Assembly (NCBI GenBank): GCA_025924715.1
Contig: JAICHV010000025.1
Span: forward strand, 1-52,413
Reading direction: 5' to 3'
Length of the DNA: 52,413 bases
Source: Alphaproteobacteria bacterium
GTDB taxonomy: Bacteria > Pseudomonadota > Alphaproteobacteria > Micropepsales > Micropepsaceae
This document shows positions 15,362 through 24,200 of the stretch, in pieces. A model generated the notes under the pieces. The model was not told the origin of the DNA, searched no databases, and was given only the letters and a program-made list of their open reading frames with translations. Positions within the stretch are counted from its first letter, which is position 1. Each line of letters begins with the position of its first letter. Both the position numbers and the translations under genes were made by a program.

Positions 15362-16879
15362 ATGTGTCGGCAGTGGAATAAGCCTTTGGGGGCCGCAATC
15401 TTCGTCATGATGCTCGGCTATATCCTCTCCTTCTGTCTCGCAGTCATCCTGATCGCGGTCAGCATGCTGTCGATCCAGTTGGCGGCGCTGGCCTGGGTAC
15501 GGATCTTTCGCACCGCACCCAAAGTGGTGATGGCGCAGCTTTGCGATGCCGCCTTGCCGCATGTGCTGGTCCAATTGCCGGTCTGCAATGAAGGCTATCT
15601 GGCGCTGCGAGTCGCGGCGGCGGCCTGCGCATTGGACTGGCCGCGCGACCGGCTGACCATCCAGCTTCTCGACGACGGCACCGAAGACAATCACGCCGCG
15701 CTGGCGGCGGGGCTTGTGGGCCTGGCGCCCGAAGGCATCAACCTTCAGCTTTTGCGCCGCGGCGACCGCAAAGGATTCAAGGCGGGCAATCTGGCCTTCG
15801 GCCTGGCGCACTGCGATGCGCCTTATGTCGCCATCTTCGATGCGGACTTCGTACCCGCGCCCGATTTCCTGCGCCGTACCGTGCCGGCACTGGTGGCCGA
15901 CAATGGGCTCGCCTTTGTCCAGGCCCGCTGGGGCCACAACAACCGCAATCTCAACTGGTTGACGCGGGTGCAGGGCCTGCTGCTGGATTCGCATTTCGCG
16001 GTGGAACAGGAAGCGCGGGTTCGCGCCGGTCTGCCGATGAGCTTTAACGGCACCGCCGGGGTGTGGAATCGCGTCGCCATCGAAAATGGCGGCGGCTGGA
16101 CCGGCGATACGCTGACCGAAGATCTCGATCTTTCCATGCGCTGCGTTCTGAAAGGCTGGCGCGCGGCGATGCTGCCCGATCTGGTGGTGCCCGGCGAATT
16201 GCCGCCCACCGCCGCGGCCTGGCGGGCGCAACAGGCGCGCTGGACCAAGGGCCATGCCCAATGCGCGCGCAAATTGCTGCCCATGGTCTGGAACAGCACT
16301 TTGCCCTTCTGGAAGAAGACGGCGATGACGCTGCAGATGTGCCAATTCGCCTTCTATACCTTAGCTTTCACCAGCGCCGCCATCTCGCTTTTCATGATGT
16401 CCGTGGGCCTGCCGCCCTATCCCGCGGTCGCCATTCTGGGCCTGATCGTCACCTTTCTGGGCCTGTCCTGTTCGGTCGGCTATCTGTGGCTGGGTCAGCG
16501 CGTGCTGGGCCAGGAGCATGAAACGAAATTGTATCGCGCTTTGGTCCTGGCGGTGGTGTTTCCCTCCGGCCTGATCCTGGCCAATACCCGCGCCACCTTT
16601 GAAGCGTTCTTCAGCACCCGCATGGATTTCCACCGCACCCTGCGCGCCGGCGAAATTCATTCCGGCGGCTGGCGGGGCGCCCCCGAATTGCTCGCCGGCG
16701 CTTTCGTCGCTGCCCTTGTGCTCGCGGATTCGGCCAAGGCGATAAATATTGGCAATGACGGCGCCGCCTGGAGCGCGTTGTTCTTTGTCTTCGCGGTGTC
16801 GGGCCTGGTTTCCATCGGCGCCATGGGCGCCTCGGGCCGGGCCGAACCGGTGCGCCAGCGCATCACCCCCGGCGAATAA
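15362..16879 (+). CDS. Membrane glycosyltransferase family 2 (cellulose synthase/glucomannan synthase-like)
   Basis: 505-residue processive-type glycosyltransferase. N-terminal membrane segment (about 12-38), then a GT2 domain with DDG at 104-106, DAD at 160-162, TED at 252-254 and QxxRW (QQARW, 290-294). Three to five C-terminal membrane segments follow. These four motifs are those of inverting GT2 synthases that extrude a polysaccharide, or make a membrane glycolipid, from a nucleotide sugar. No other cellulose or exopolysaccharide genes are near, so the product is unknown. The start may instead be ATG 15407 or 15410, since neither choice has a good ribosome binding site. Confidence 0.85.
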   Translation: MCRQWNKPLGAAIFVMMLGYILSFCLAVILIAVSMLSIQLAALAWVRIFRTAPKVVMAQLCDAALPHVLVQLPVCNEGYLALRVAAAACALDWPRDRLTIQLLDDGTEDNHAALAAGLVGLAPEGINLQLLRRGDRKGFKAGNLAFGLAHCDAPYVAIFDADFVPAPDFLRRTVPALVADNGLAFVQARWGHNNRNLNWLTRVQGLLLDSHFAVEQEARVRAGLPMSFNGTAGVWNRVAIENGGGWTGDTLTEDLDLSMRCVLKGWRAAMLPDLVVPGELPPTAAAWRAQQARWTKGHAQCARKLLPMVWNSTLPFWKKTAMTLQMCQFAFYTLAFTSAAISLFMMSVGLPPYPAVAILGLIVTFLGLSCSVGYLWLGQRVLGQEHETKLYRALVLAVVFPSGLILANTRATFEAFFSTRMDFHRTLRAGEIHSGGWRGAPELLAGAFVAALVLADSAKAINIGNDGAAWSALFFVFAVSGLVSIGAMGASGRAEPVRQRITPGE

Positions 16880-17023
16880 ATCTCAACACTTTGTTAAGGA
16901 CGTAATTGCAACATCGCGGCGCGGATGGGCGCGCGAGCGGCTTGAATCGCATTTGAATGAATTGCCTAACACCACTTTGGCAGGTGCCGGCATAGGGTTC
17001 CGGCGGGGACGGGGCTGAAGGTC

Positions 17024-17620
17024 ATGGGGAAAATCGCCGCGGTGATGCATTGGCTGATCGGGCTGGCTTTGGTGCTGGGCCTGGCGGGCTGCGCCGGCGA
17101 TCCCATGCAATATGCCTCCCTTCCCAATGCGCCGGCGCCCTCGGCACTGCAAGACCACACACAAGCGCCGCTGCAATGCGTGCCCTATGCGCGCGATCAT
17201 TCCGACGTGAAGATTTTCGGCGACGCCTATACCTGGTGGGACCAGGCGGCGGGCAAATATGCGCAAAACGCCCTGCCGCAGATGGGTTCGGTGATGGTGC
17301 TGACCGGCTATGCCGGACCCGATCACGGCCATGTCGCGGTGGTGCGCGAGATTGTTTCGCCGCGGGAGATCCGCGTCGATCACGCCAATTGGCTGGATGA
17401 CGGCTCGGTCTATCTGAACGACCCGGTCCAGGATGTCAGCCGTTGGAATGATTGGAGCCAGGTGCGGGTCTTCAACATCAAGACCGGCGCCTGGGGCAGC
17501 AAGACCTATCCGGTGCAGGGTTTTATCGGTGGGACGCCGGATTCGGCCCCCGCCGCGGTGGCGGACCGCGCCCCGACCGACCTGCTGGCGCGGGTCGAAT
17601 CTTTGGAAAAAAGCAAGTAA
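17024..17620 (+). CDS. CHAP-domain lipoprotein (probable peptidoglycan amidase/endopeptidase)
   Basis: 198 residues. Signal peptide with lipobox GLAGC (Cys23). The CHAP cysteine-peptidase domain has the nucleophile Cys52 in QCVPYARD, the WWDQAAGKYAQ segment, and His103 in GHVAVVREI, followed by DHANW. CHAP enzymes cleave amide bonds in peptidoglycan. The C-terminal tail is low in conserved features. GAAGG precedes the ATG. It lies downstream of the glycosyltransferase on the same strand, with a 143-bp gap in which I see no clear regulatory element. Confidence 0.85.
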   Translation: MGKIAAVMHWLIGLALVLGLAGCAGDPMQYASLPNAPAPSALQDHTQAPLQCVPYARDHSDVKIFGDAYTWWDQAAGKYAQNALPQMGSVMVLTGYAGPDHGHVAVVREIVSPREIRVDHANWLDDGSVYLNDPVQDVSRWNDWSQVRVFNIKTGAWGSKTYPVQGFIGGTPDSAPAAVADRAPTDLLARVESLEKSK

Positions 17621-17689
17621 ACCAAGTCCTTATGTGGGTCCTGCGCCAAAAGGCCCCGCCCCCTTTGAGGCCGGCACGCTTAGGAATAT

Positions 17690-17712
17690 GGTCCCGCTCC
17701 TTCGCGGGGACC
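17690..17712. other. Hairpin upstream of the first kup gene
   Basis: GGTCCCGC-TCCTTC-GCGGGGACC, an 8-bp stem with one bulged base, 68 bases before the kup GTG. There is no T-tract. It may end the CHAP gene transcript or lie in the kup leader. Confidence 0.35.
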
Positions 17713-17779
17713 CCGAACCCTTGCTGCAGCCCCTCGCCCAAGCGCCGCGTTTCATTTCCATGAAAAATCGCAAGGCCCT

Positions 17780-19780
17780 GTGATCAACCCCACCCCATCC
17801 GCTCCGTCCGATCCTTTGGGCGAGAGTGAGGGCTTGTCGCCCGGGCAGCCGGCCAAGCCCAAGGCGAGCCGCGGCGAAGGCACGGGCGGCACAGCCGGCA
17901 AGCCTCCGCAGGCCGCCAATGATCGCCGCCAGACCATGGGCCTGATGCTGGGCGCCCTGGGCGTGGTGTTCGGCGATATCGGCACCAGCCCGCTTTACGC
18001 CTTGAAGGCCACCGTGCTCGCCACCGAAGGCGGCCTGCCCAATCATGTCGCCGTGATGGGTTCGCTGAGCATGATCTTCTGGGCCCTGATCCTGGTGGTG
18101 ACGGTCAAATATGTCTCCATCATCATGCGGGCCGACAATGACGGCGAGGGCGGCACCCTGGCGCTGGCGGCGCTGGCGCATCGTTCGCCCGGATTGAGCC
18201 GGCGGCTGAAAGCCACCATCGGTGTGGGTGCGATCGTGGGCCTGGCGCTGTTTTATGGCGACGGCATGCTGACCCCGGCGGTGACTGTGTTGTCGGCGGT
18301 GGAAGGCTTGAAAGTGGAAAGCCGCGCCTTCGAGCCGCTGATCCTGCCCCTGGCGCTGGCCATCCTGATCGGATTGTTCGTGCTGCAAAATCGCGGCACC
18401 CACAAAATCGGCAGGCTGTTCGGGCCGGTGATGCTGCTCTGGTTTCTCGCCTTGGCCTATTTCGGTGTGGTCTCGCTTATCGCCACACCCAGCATCCTGA
18501 TGGCAGTCAACCCGCTCTATGCCTTTCAGATGTTCCTGCAAGCGCCCTGGGTGGCCTTTGTCAGCCTGGGCGCGGTCGTGCTGGCCGTGACGGGATGCGA
18601 GGCGCTTTACGCCGATATGGGGCATTTCGGCAAACTTCCCATTCAATTCGCCTGGTACTTCGTCGCCCTGCCGGCGCTCCTGCTGAATTATTTCGGCCAA
18701 GGCGCGGCCTTGCTGCGCAATCCGGCCCAGGCAGGAATCGCGTTCTTCTCGGTGATCCCGCATTGGGCCCATTTGCCGATGGTGGCGCTCGCCAGCTTGG
18801 CCGCCATCATCGCCAGCCAGGCGGTGATCACGGGCGTGTTCTCGATGACCCAGCAGGCGGTGCAGCTGGGGCAATTGCCGCGCATGGAGATCCGCCACAC
18901 CTCGGCCACCGATTATGGCCAGATCTATGTGCCGCGGATGAACGCCTTTCTGGCGGTCGGCGTGGTGCTGATCGTGCTGATCTTCAAATCCTCGGATGCC
19001 CTGACCGCCGCCTATGGCATCGCGGTGACCGGCGTCATGGTGATCGACACCTTCAACGCCTCCTGGGTGGCGGAGCGGCAATGGCGCTGGGCGACCTGGC
19101 TGGTGGTGGGCCTGTTCGGGGCGATGGGCGCCAGCGACCTGATCTTCTTCGTCGCCAATTCGCTGAAAATTCCCGAAGGCGGCTGGCTGCCGTTGTTGAT
19201 CGCCGCAGGCGTGTTCCTGGTCATGGACACCTGGCGGCGCGGACGCCGTGTCCATCTGGAAAAGGTGCGCAGCGAATCCCTGCCGCTGGAGTTGTTCCTG
19301 GAACGCGCCGACAAGAGCACGCAGCGCGTTGCCGGCGTCAGCGTGTTCCTATCCTCGCGCACCGATGTGGTCCCCAACGCGCTGCTGCACAATCTCAAGC
19401 ACAACAAGGTGCTGCATGAGCGGGTGGTTCTGGCGACCGTGGTCGTCGAGGACACGCCGCTGGTGCCGCCGAACAAGCGCCTGGAAGTACAGAAACTGGG
19501 CAAGGGCTTCTATACCGTTCGCGTGCATCACGGGTTCTACGAAACCCCTGACGTTCCCCAGGCGATGGAAGAGGCCCGCCGCTTCGGCCTGGCCTTGGAT
19601 GTGCCGACCATCACCTTTTTTATCGGCCGCGAGACTTTGGTGCCGGCCGAACATTCCGAACTCAGCATGTGGCGCAACTGGCTTTATCGCAATTTGGCCG
19701 GCAATGCGCTGTCGCCGGCCCGTTTTTATCATCTGCCGCCCAACCGGGTGGTCGAACTGGGTACCCAGATCACGATTTAA
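17780..19780 (+). CDS. kup: Potassium uptake protein, Kup/Trk-D family (copy 1)
   Basis: Proton-coupled K+ importer of the inner membrane. 666 residues. A hydrophilic N-terminus of about 50 residues rich in Gly/Pro/Ser is followed by the family start MLGALGVVFGDIGTSPLYAL, twelve predicted membrane segments and a long cytoplasmic C-terminal domain ending VVELGTQITI. Other family motifs are MRADNDGEGG, ALFYGDGMLTPA and TGCEALYADMGHFG. The start is GTG 17780 with AAGG upstream. It is followed by a closely related second copy on the same strand, 78 bp away. Confidence 0.93.
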   Translation: MINPTPSAPSDPLGESEGLSPGQPAKPKASRGEGTGGTAGKPPQAANDRRQTMGLMLGALGVVFGDIGTSPLYALKATVLATEGGLPNHVAVMGSLSMIFWALILVVTVKYVSIIMRADNDGEGGTLALAALAHRSPGLSRRLKATIGVGAIVGLALFYGDGMLTPAVTVLSAVEGLKVESRAFEPLILPLALAILIGLFVLQNRGTHKIGRLFGPVMLLWFLALAYFGVVSLIATPSILMAVNPLYAFQMFLQAPWVAFVSLGAVVLAVTGCEALYADMGHFGKLPIQFAWYFVALPALLLNYFGQGAALLRNPAQAGIAFFSVIPHWAHLPMVALASLAAIIASQAVITGVFSMTQQAVQLGQLPRMEIRHTSATDYGQIYVPRMNAFLAVGVVLIVLIFKSSDALTAAYGIAVTGVMVIDTFNASWVAERQWRWATWLVVGLFGAMGASDLIFFVANSLKIPEGGWLPLLIAAGVFLVMDTWRRGRRVHLEKVRSESLPLELFLERADKSTQRVAGVSVFLSSRTDVVPNALLHNLKHNKVLHERVVLATVVVEDTPLVPPNKRLEVQKLGKGFYTVRVHHGFYETPDVPQAMEEARRFGLALDVPTITFFIGRETLVPAEHSELSMWRNWLYRNLAGNALSPARFYHLPPNRVVELGTQITI

Positions 19781-19824
19781 GAAAACACACAGAACAAGAC
19801 ATACCCGAGAGGACGCGCCTTACC

Positions 19825-19838
19825 GCCCCGAAAGGGGC
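19825..19838. other. GAAA-tetraloop hairpin between the two kup genes
   Basis: GCCCC-GAAA-GGGGC, a perfect 5-bp stem with a GNRA tetraloop, 20 bases before the start of the second kup gene and just ahead of its ribosome binding site. Such a hairpin could set relative expression of the two copies. Confidence 0.4.
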
Positions 19839-19858
19839 AATTGATCACGAGGCCAGTC

Positions 19859-21763
19859 ATGAACCAATCCGCAGTGCTTTCCGCTCCCGAGGGCAAGACC
19901 CGAACGCCGCTCCGCCGCGAACTGTGGCTGATGCTGGGCGCGTTGGGTGTGGTGTTCGGCGATATCGGCACCAGCCCGCTTTACGCCATGAGCCAAAGCG
20001 TCATCGCCGCCGGCGGCGACAAGCCCGCGGCAATGGCGATTTATGGCGCGCTGTCACTGATCTTCTGGGCTCTGATCATTGTGGTGACCATCAAATATGT
20101 GATGCTCATCATGCGAGCGGACAACAACGGCGAAGGCGGCGTGATGGCGCTGGCCGCGCTGGCGCATCGCTCCCCCGTACGCCGCATTACGAAGACGGCG
20201 ATCGGCATCGCCGCCCTGCTGGGCCTGGCTCTGTTCTATGGCGACGGCATGCTGACGCCGGTCATCACCACGCTTTCCGCGTTGGAAGGCATCGGGGTGG
20301 AAAATGCGCAGTTTGCGTCCTTTGTCGTTCCCCTTACTCTGGTGCTCCTGGTCGCTCTGTTTGTTTTGCAACGTCATGGCACAGGAAAAATCGGTAAACT
20401 GTTCGGGCCGGTGATGGTGCTGTGGTTCGTGGTAATTTCCGTGCTGGGCGTAACAGCGATACTCAAGGCGCCCGAAATCCTGCGCGCTGCCAATCCGATC
20501 TATGGCATCCAGCTTTTCGCCCACGAGCCTTGGACTGCCTTTGTCGCATTGGGCGCCGTGGTTCTGGCGGTCACGGGCTGCGAGGCTCTGTATGCCGATA
20601 TGGGCCATTTTGGCGCCCGCCCGATTCGCTGGGCCTGGCTCTATTGTACGCTGCCGGCCTTGCTGCTCAATTATTTTGGACAGGGCGCACTTCTCTTATC
20701 GCAGCCCGGCGCCGCGCCATTCCTGTTCTATGCCATGGTCCCGAGCTGGGCGCATTACCCGATGGTGGTCCTGGCGACCGTGGCAAGCGCCATTGCCAGC
20801 CAGGCGGTGATCAGCGGCGTCTTTTCCATCACCCGCCAGGCGGTGCAGCTGGGCCAATTGCCGCGGATGGAAATCCGTCACACCTCGGCCACCGAGCAGG
20901 GCCAGATCTACGTTCCGCGGATCAATGCCATGTTGTGTGTCGGTGTCGTACTGATCCTGTTGATATTCCGATCCTCCGTCGCGCTTGGCACGGCTTATGG
21001 CATCGCCGTTACGGGCGTGATGGTGATATCCACGGGTTTGGTGGGTATCGTTGCGGTGCATCGCTGGCACTGGAAACTGCCGGCGGTGCTGGCGGTGTTC
21101 GGATTGCTCGGCCTGATCGATCTGGCCTTCCTGGCGGCCAACAGCCTCAAGATCATCGAAGGCGGCTGGCTGCCGCTGGCGGTGGCGGGCTTGGTCTTTG
21201 TGGTGATGGATACCTGGCGGGTCGGGCGGCGCATCCATCTGGAAAAGATGCGCGACAATTCCCTGGCCCTGGACCTGTTCCTGGAGCGGGCAGACAAGAT
21301 CAACCAGCGCATCGCCGGCACCGCGATTTTTCTCAGCGTGCGAAATGATGTCGTGCCCAACGCCCTGCTGCATAGTTTGAAGCACTACAAGGTGCTGCAT
21401 GAGCGCGTGATCCTGGCCACTGTCACTGTCAGCGATACGCCGTTCGTGGCGCCTGCCCGCCGCGTCAGCGTGGACAAGCTGGGCAAAGGCTTTTTCGCCG
21501 TCAAAATTACTTACGGCTTTTTCGAAAGCCCCGACTTGCCCGAAGCGTTCACCTTGGCGCGCGCCCATGGCTTGGCGGTGGAACTGGACAGCGCCACTTT
21601 TTTTCTCGGACGCGAAACCTTGGTGCCCGATCAAAAACCCGCAATCAGCCGCTGGCGGGTGGGGCTCTATATGTGGCTGGCCTCGAACGCATTGTCGCCG
21701 GCGAAATTTTACAAACTGCCGCCCGGACGCGTGGTCGAGTTGGGCACGCAGATTTCGATTTGA
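19859..21763 (+). CDS. kup: Potassium uptake protein, Kup/Trk-D family (copy 2)
   Basis: Second K+/H+ symporter, 634 residues, aligning with copy 1 along the whole length (my estimate is 60-70 percent identity by eye). Same hallmarks: MLGALGVVFGDIGTSPLYAM, MRADNNGEGG, ALFYGDGMLTP, CEALYADMGHFG and the C-terminus VVELGTQISI. The ATG at 19859 has GAGG seven bases upstream; the frame extends 18 bases further to a TTG that I do not use. Differences concentrate in the N-terminal tail and some loops. Convergent with rlmI, with a large palindromic element between. Confidence 0.93.
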   Translation: MNQSAVLSAPEGKTRTPLRRELWLMLGALGVVFGDIGTSPLYAMSQSVIAAGGDKPAAMAIYGALSLIFWALIIVVTIKYVMLIMRADNNGEGGVMALAALAHRSPVRRITKTAIGIAALLGLALFYGDGMLTPVITTLSALEGIGVENAQFASFVVPLTLVLLVALFVLQRHGTGKIGKLFGPVMVLWFVVISVLGVTAILKAPEILRAANPIYGIQLFAHEPWTAFVALGAVVLAVTGCEALYADMGHFGARPIRWAWLYCTLPALLLNYFGQGALLLSQPGAAPFLFYAMVPSWAHYPMVVLATVASAIASQAVISGVFSITRQAVQLGQLPRMEIRHTSATEQGQIYVPRINAMLCVGVVLILLIFRSSVALGTAYGIAVTGVMVISTGLVGIVAVHRWHWKLPAVLAVFGLLGLIDLAFLAANSLKIIEGGWLPLAVAGLVFVVMDTWRVGRRIHLEKMRDNSLALDLFLERADKINQRIAGTAIFLSVRNDVVPNALLHSLKHYKVLHERVILATVTVSDTPFVAPARRVSVDKLGKGFFAVKITYGFFESPDLPEAFTLARAHGLAVELDSATFFLGRETLVPDQKPAISRWRVGLYMWLASNALSPAKFYKLPPGRVVELGTQISI

Positions 21764-21771
21764 GTCTCTTA

Positions 21772-21851
21772 CTCACCATGGCCGGCCTTGAGCCGGCCAT
21801 CCATCTCGATGAGAACAGTTGGATGGGCGGGTCAAGCCCGCCCATGGTGAG
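21772..21851. repeat. REP-like palindromic element between convergent genes
   Basis: Outer arms CTCACCATGG (21772-21781) and CCATGGTGAG (21842-21851) are perfect inverted copies. Inside are two smaller hairpins, GCCGGC-CTTGA-GCCGGC-type and CGGG-TCAAG-CCCG-type, plus CCATCCA/TGGATGG arms. The whole unit can fold as a clover-leaf. The inner sequence resembles the dispersed GGATGGCCGGG-TCAAG-type palindromes of many alphaproteobacteria. It probably also separates kup2 and rlmI transcription. Confidence 0.65.
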
Positions 21852-21855
21852 AGGA

Positions 21856-23034
21856 TTAGTCCAGCGCGTAGACCAAAGCCTTCAGATACGCGCTTTCCGG
21901 CAGCATCGGATGCACCGGATGATCCGGGCCGGCGCCGGCGCTGCGGATCAGCGTGGCGCGGCGGCCGCCCCGCATCAACCCGCCGGCGCATTGGGCGGCA
22001 AAGCGATCGGCCGGGATATTGTGCGAGCATGAGGCCAGCAGCACCAGTCCGCCCGGGGCCACGACATCGCCGGCCAACCGCGCCAATTTGCGATAGGCCC
22101 TGGCACCGGCTTCCAGATCTTTTTTGGATTTCACGAAAGGCGGCGGGTCGGCCACCACAATGTCGAACACTTCCTTGCCCGCAACAAGGCGTTCCAGCTC
22201 TTCGAAAACATCGGCCTTCACGGCGCGGATAGAGACCTGGTTGGCGCTGGCGCTGTCTTCCGCCAAAGCGAGCGCCGGCGCGGATGAATCCAGGCAAATG
22301 ACTTCCTTGGCGCCGCCCTTGGCGGCGGCGATGCCAAAACCGCCGCTATAGGAAAACGCGTCCAGCACGGTCTTGCCCCGCGCAAGTCCGGCGATGAAGG
22401 CGCGGTTGTCGCGCTGATCGTAATACCAGCCGGTCTTCTGTCCTTGGCCCAGATCGGCGAAATAACGCGAGCCGTTTTCCTCCAGCGCGATGCGGCCCGG
22501 CTCGCCCTTTTGCGCGCGCACATAAGAGTCCAGCCCTTCCAGCGCGCGCGACGGCGTGTCGTTGCGCAGCAGGATGGTGGCGGGCGCCAAGACCTCTTCC
22601 AGCGCCATGGTCAGGGGGGTGAGCAGGTTTTCCATGCCCGCCGTGGTGATCTGCACCACCAGCACATCGCCGAAGCGATCGATGGTCAGCCCGGGCAAGC
22701 CGTCGCCTTCGGCATGGATCAGGCGGTAGAACGGCTTGTCATACAGCGCCTGGCGCAGCGCCAAAGCGCGCGTCAGCCGTGCGGCAAAGAAGCTGGCATC
22801 GATCCGCGCCCCCGCCTCGCGCGCCAGCAGGCGCAGCGCGATCAGGCTTTTGGGATTGAAATAGCCGCTGCCGAAATCGCGGCCGTCATCGCCGGCGACA
22901 TCGACCAGGGTGCCGGGCACCAAGGCCTTGGCCTCGGCGCTCATCACCAATTCGTTGGAGAAAATCCAGGGCGCCCCGGCGCGGGCTCTACGGCCTTCGC
23001 GGGGCTTGAGGGTCAGGAGCGGACGTTTGCGCAT
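21856..23034 (-). CDS. rlmI: 23S rRNA (cytosine-5) methyltransferase, RlmI-like
   Basis: 392 residues. N-terminal PUA-like domain (KPREGRRARAGAPWIFSNEL), then a class I SAM-dependent methyltransferase domain: AFSYSGGFGIAAAKGGA binds SAM, ICLDSS holds its acidic residue, and the catalytic motif is VVADPPPFVKSKKD, with a second motif LLASCSHN. RlmI of E. coli methylates C1962 of 23S rRNA. The ATG at 23034 gives the family N-terminus MRKRPLLTLKPRE. The open frame continues to 23442, but that part is antisense to the next gene and unlike any methyltransferase. Convergent with kup2. Confidence 0.88.
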   Translation of the reverse strand: MRKRPLLTLKPREGRRARAGAPWIFSNELVMSAEAKALVPGTLVDVAGDDGRDFGSGYFNPKSLIALRLLAREAGARIDASFFAARLTRALALRQALYDKPFYRLIHAEGDGLPGLTIDRFGDVLVVQITTAGMENLLTPLTMALEEVLAPATILLRNDTPSRALEGLDSYVRAQKGEPGRIALEENGSRYFADLGQGQKTGWYYDQRDNRAFIAGLARGKTVLDAFSYSGGFGIAAAKGGAKEVICLDSSAPALALAEDSASANQVSIRAVKADVFEELERLVAGKEVFDIVVADPPPFVKSKKDLEAGARAYRKLARLAGDVVAPGGLVLLASCSHNIPADRFAAQCAGGLMRGGRRATLIRSAGAGPDHPVHPMLPESAYLKALVYALD

Positions 23035-23191
23035 GGCATCCGTTAGCATGCCGGCGGGGGCGGGCGCGCAAAATAATAAGCATTTGATCGGGTTGCCATA
23101 ATTTTGGCCCGGCGGCTTTGGCCCCGGCCAGGCCCTTGCAGGGCGGCGCCGGCCCACCTTACATGACCCCAGTATATTCATGGAGACCGGC

Positions 23192-23491
23192 ATGGCCGTC
23201 GACGGAAAATGGGAAATCACGATCAATTCGCCGATGGGAGCGCAGAAAGCGGCCCTGGATGTGAAAAATGAGGGCGGCACGCTGAGCGGCACCCAGACGG
23301 CCCAGGGCAACACCCAGGCGCTGGCCAATGGCAAAGTGGACGGCGACAATCTGTCCTGGTCGGCCAATATCACCTCGCCCATGCCCATGACTCTGGAATT
23401 CACCGGCAAGGTGGAGGGCGATAAGCTGTCCGGCAGCGTCAAGGCCGGGGCCTTCGGCTCGTTCCCCTTCAGCGGCGGGCGCGTCGCCTAA
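23192..23491 (+). CDS. Small conserved protein of unknown function, beta-rich
   Basis: 99 residues, without signal peptide or membrane segment. Alternating pattern with repeated GD/DG turns: MAVDGKWEITINSPMGAQ, then GTLSGTQTAQGN, VDGDNLSWSANI and MTLEFTGKVEGDKLSGSVK. This suggests a small antiparallel beta-barrel or lipocalin-like fold. I know no function for it. The ATG at 23192 has GGAGA upstream; the earlier ATG at 23180 has none. It is monocistronic: divergent from rlmI and followed by a strong terminator. Confidence 0.75.
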   Translation: MAVDGKWEITINSPMGAQKAALDVKNEGGTLSGTQTAQGNTQALANGKVDGDNLSWSANITSPMPMTLEFTGKVEGDKLSGSVKAGAFGSFPFSGGRVA

Positions 23492-23513
23492 CAGGCGAGG
23501 GCTGCGTTTTAAG

Positions 23514-23546
23514 GGGGCAGCCTAAGGTGCTGCCCCTTTGTTTTTT
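23514..23546 (+). terminator. Rho-independent terminator directly ahead of psd
   Basis: GGGGCAGC, loop CTAAGGT, GCTGCCCC, then TTTGTTTTTT. The perfect 8-bp stem and U-rich tail follow the small gene at 23192. The T-run runs straight into GGAG, the ribosome binding site of psd, whose ATG is at 23556. Confidence 0.85.
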
Positions 23547-23555
23547 GGAGAGACG

Positions 23556-24200
23556 ATGCCAATTCATCGCGAGGGTGTGCCGTTCATCGCCCTCTTCGCC
23601 GTCTTCAATGTGCTCGCGTTTCTGTTCGCGCCTGTGCTGGGCTGGCTGCTGCTGCCGCTCACCATCTGGTGCGTGGCGTTCTTTCGCGATCCCGAACGCG
23701 TCACCCCCGATGGCGCCGATCTGATCATATGCCCCGCCGACGGCAGGCTTCTGCCCGTTGTGGAAGCGGTGCCGCCGGCGGAATTGGGAATGGGCGATGC
23801 CGCCCGTCCGCGTTTGTCGGTGTTCATGAACGTCTTCAATGTCCATGTGAACCGCAATCCGGTCAGCGGCACGGTGGTGGCGAAAGCCTATCGGCCGGGA
23901 AAATTCTTCAATGCGTCCTTCGACAAGGCCAGCATTGACAATGAACGCATGTCGCTGCGGGTCCGCCCGCAGGCCAGCGATGGCGCGCGCGACCTGGCGG
24001 TGGTGCAGATCGCTGGCCTGGTGGCGCGGCGCATCGTCTGCGATCTGATCCAGGGACAGGGGGTGCAGCGCGGCACCCGTTTCGGCATTATCCGTTTCGG
24101 CAGCCGGGTGGATGTCTATTTGCCCCCCGGTTGCACCATCATGGCCCTGCCCGGCAGTTTTGTACGCGCCGGCGAAACAGTTCTGGCGAGGTTCGGTTGA
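23556..24200 (+). CDS. psd: Phosphatidylserine decarboxylase, short (archaeal-type) form
   Basis: Decarboxylates phosphatidylserine to phosphatidylethanolamine. 214 residues. N-terminal membrane-associated hydrophobic segment (about 8-43), then FFRDPERVTP, CPADGRL, NVFNVHVNRNPVSG and the self-cleavage site FGSRVD: cleavage before Ser183 would give the pyruvoyl group. ATG at 23556 with GGAG upstream; the frame opens at a TTG (23538) that I reject. It overlaps pssA by four bases. A terminator immediately upstream raises the question of how it is transcribed. Confidence 0.93.
   Translation: MPIHREGVPFIALFAVFNVLAFLFAPVLGWLLLPLTIWCVAFFRDPERVTPDGADLIICPADGRLLPVVEAVPPAELGMGDAARPRLSVFMNVFNVHVNRNPVSGTVVAKAYRPGKFFNASFDKASIDNERMSLRVRPQASDGARDLAVVQIAGLVARRIVCDLIQGQGVQRGTRFGIIRFGSRVDVYLPPGCTIMALPGSFVRAGETVLARFG

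Noticed and set aside
17621..17779. Possible riboswitch ahead of the kup genes
   Set aside because: Only a simple hairpin is seen. c-di-AMP riboswitches before potassium transporters are known from Firmicutes and related phyla, and none of their conserved core is visible here.
23035..23442. N-terminal extension of about 136 residues on rlmI
   Set aside because: It is antisense to the small gene at 23192-23491, and the methyltransferase family begins at the ATG at 23034.
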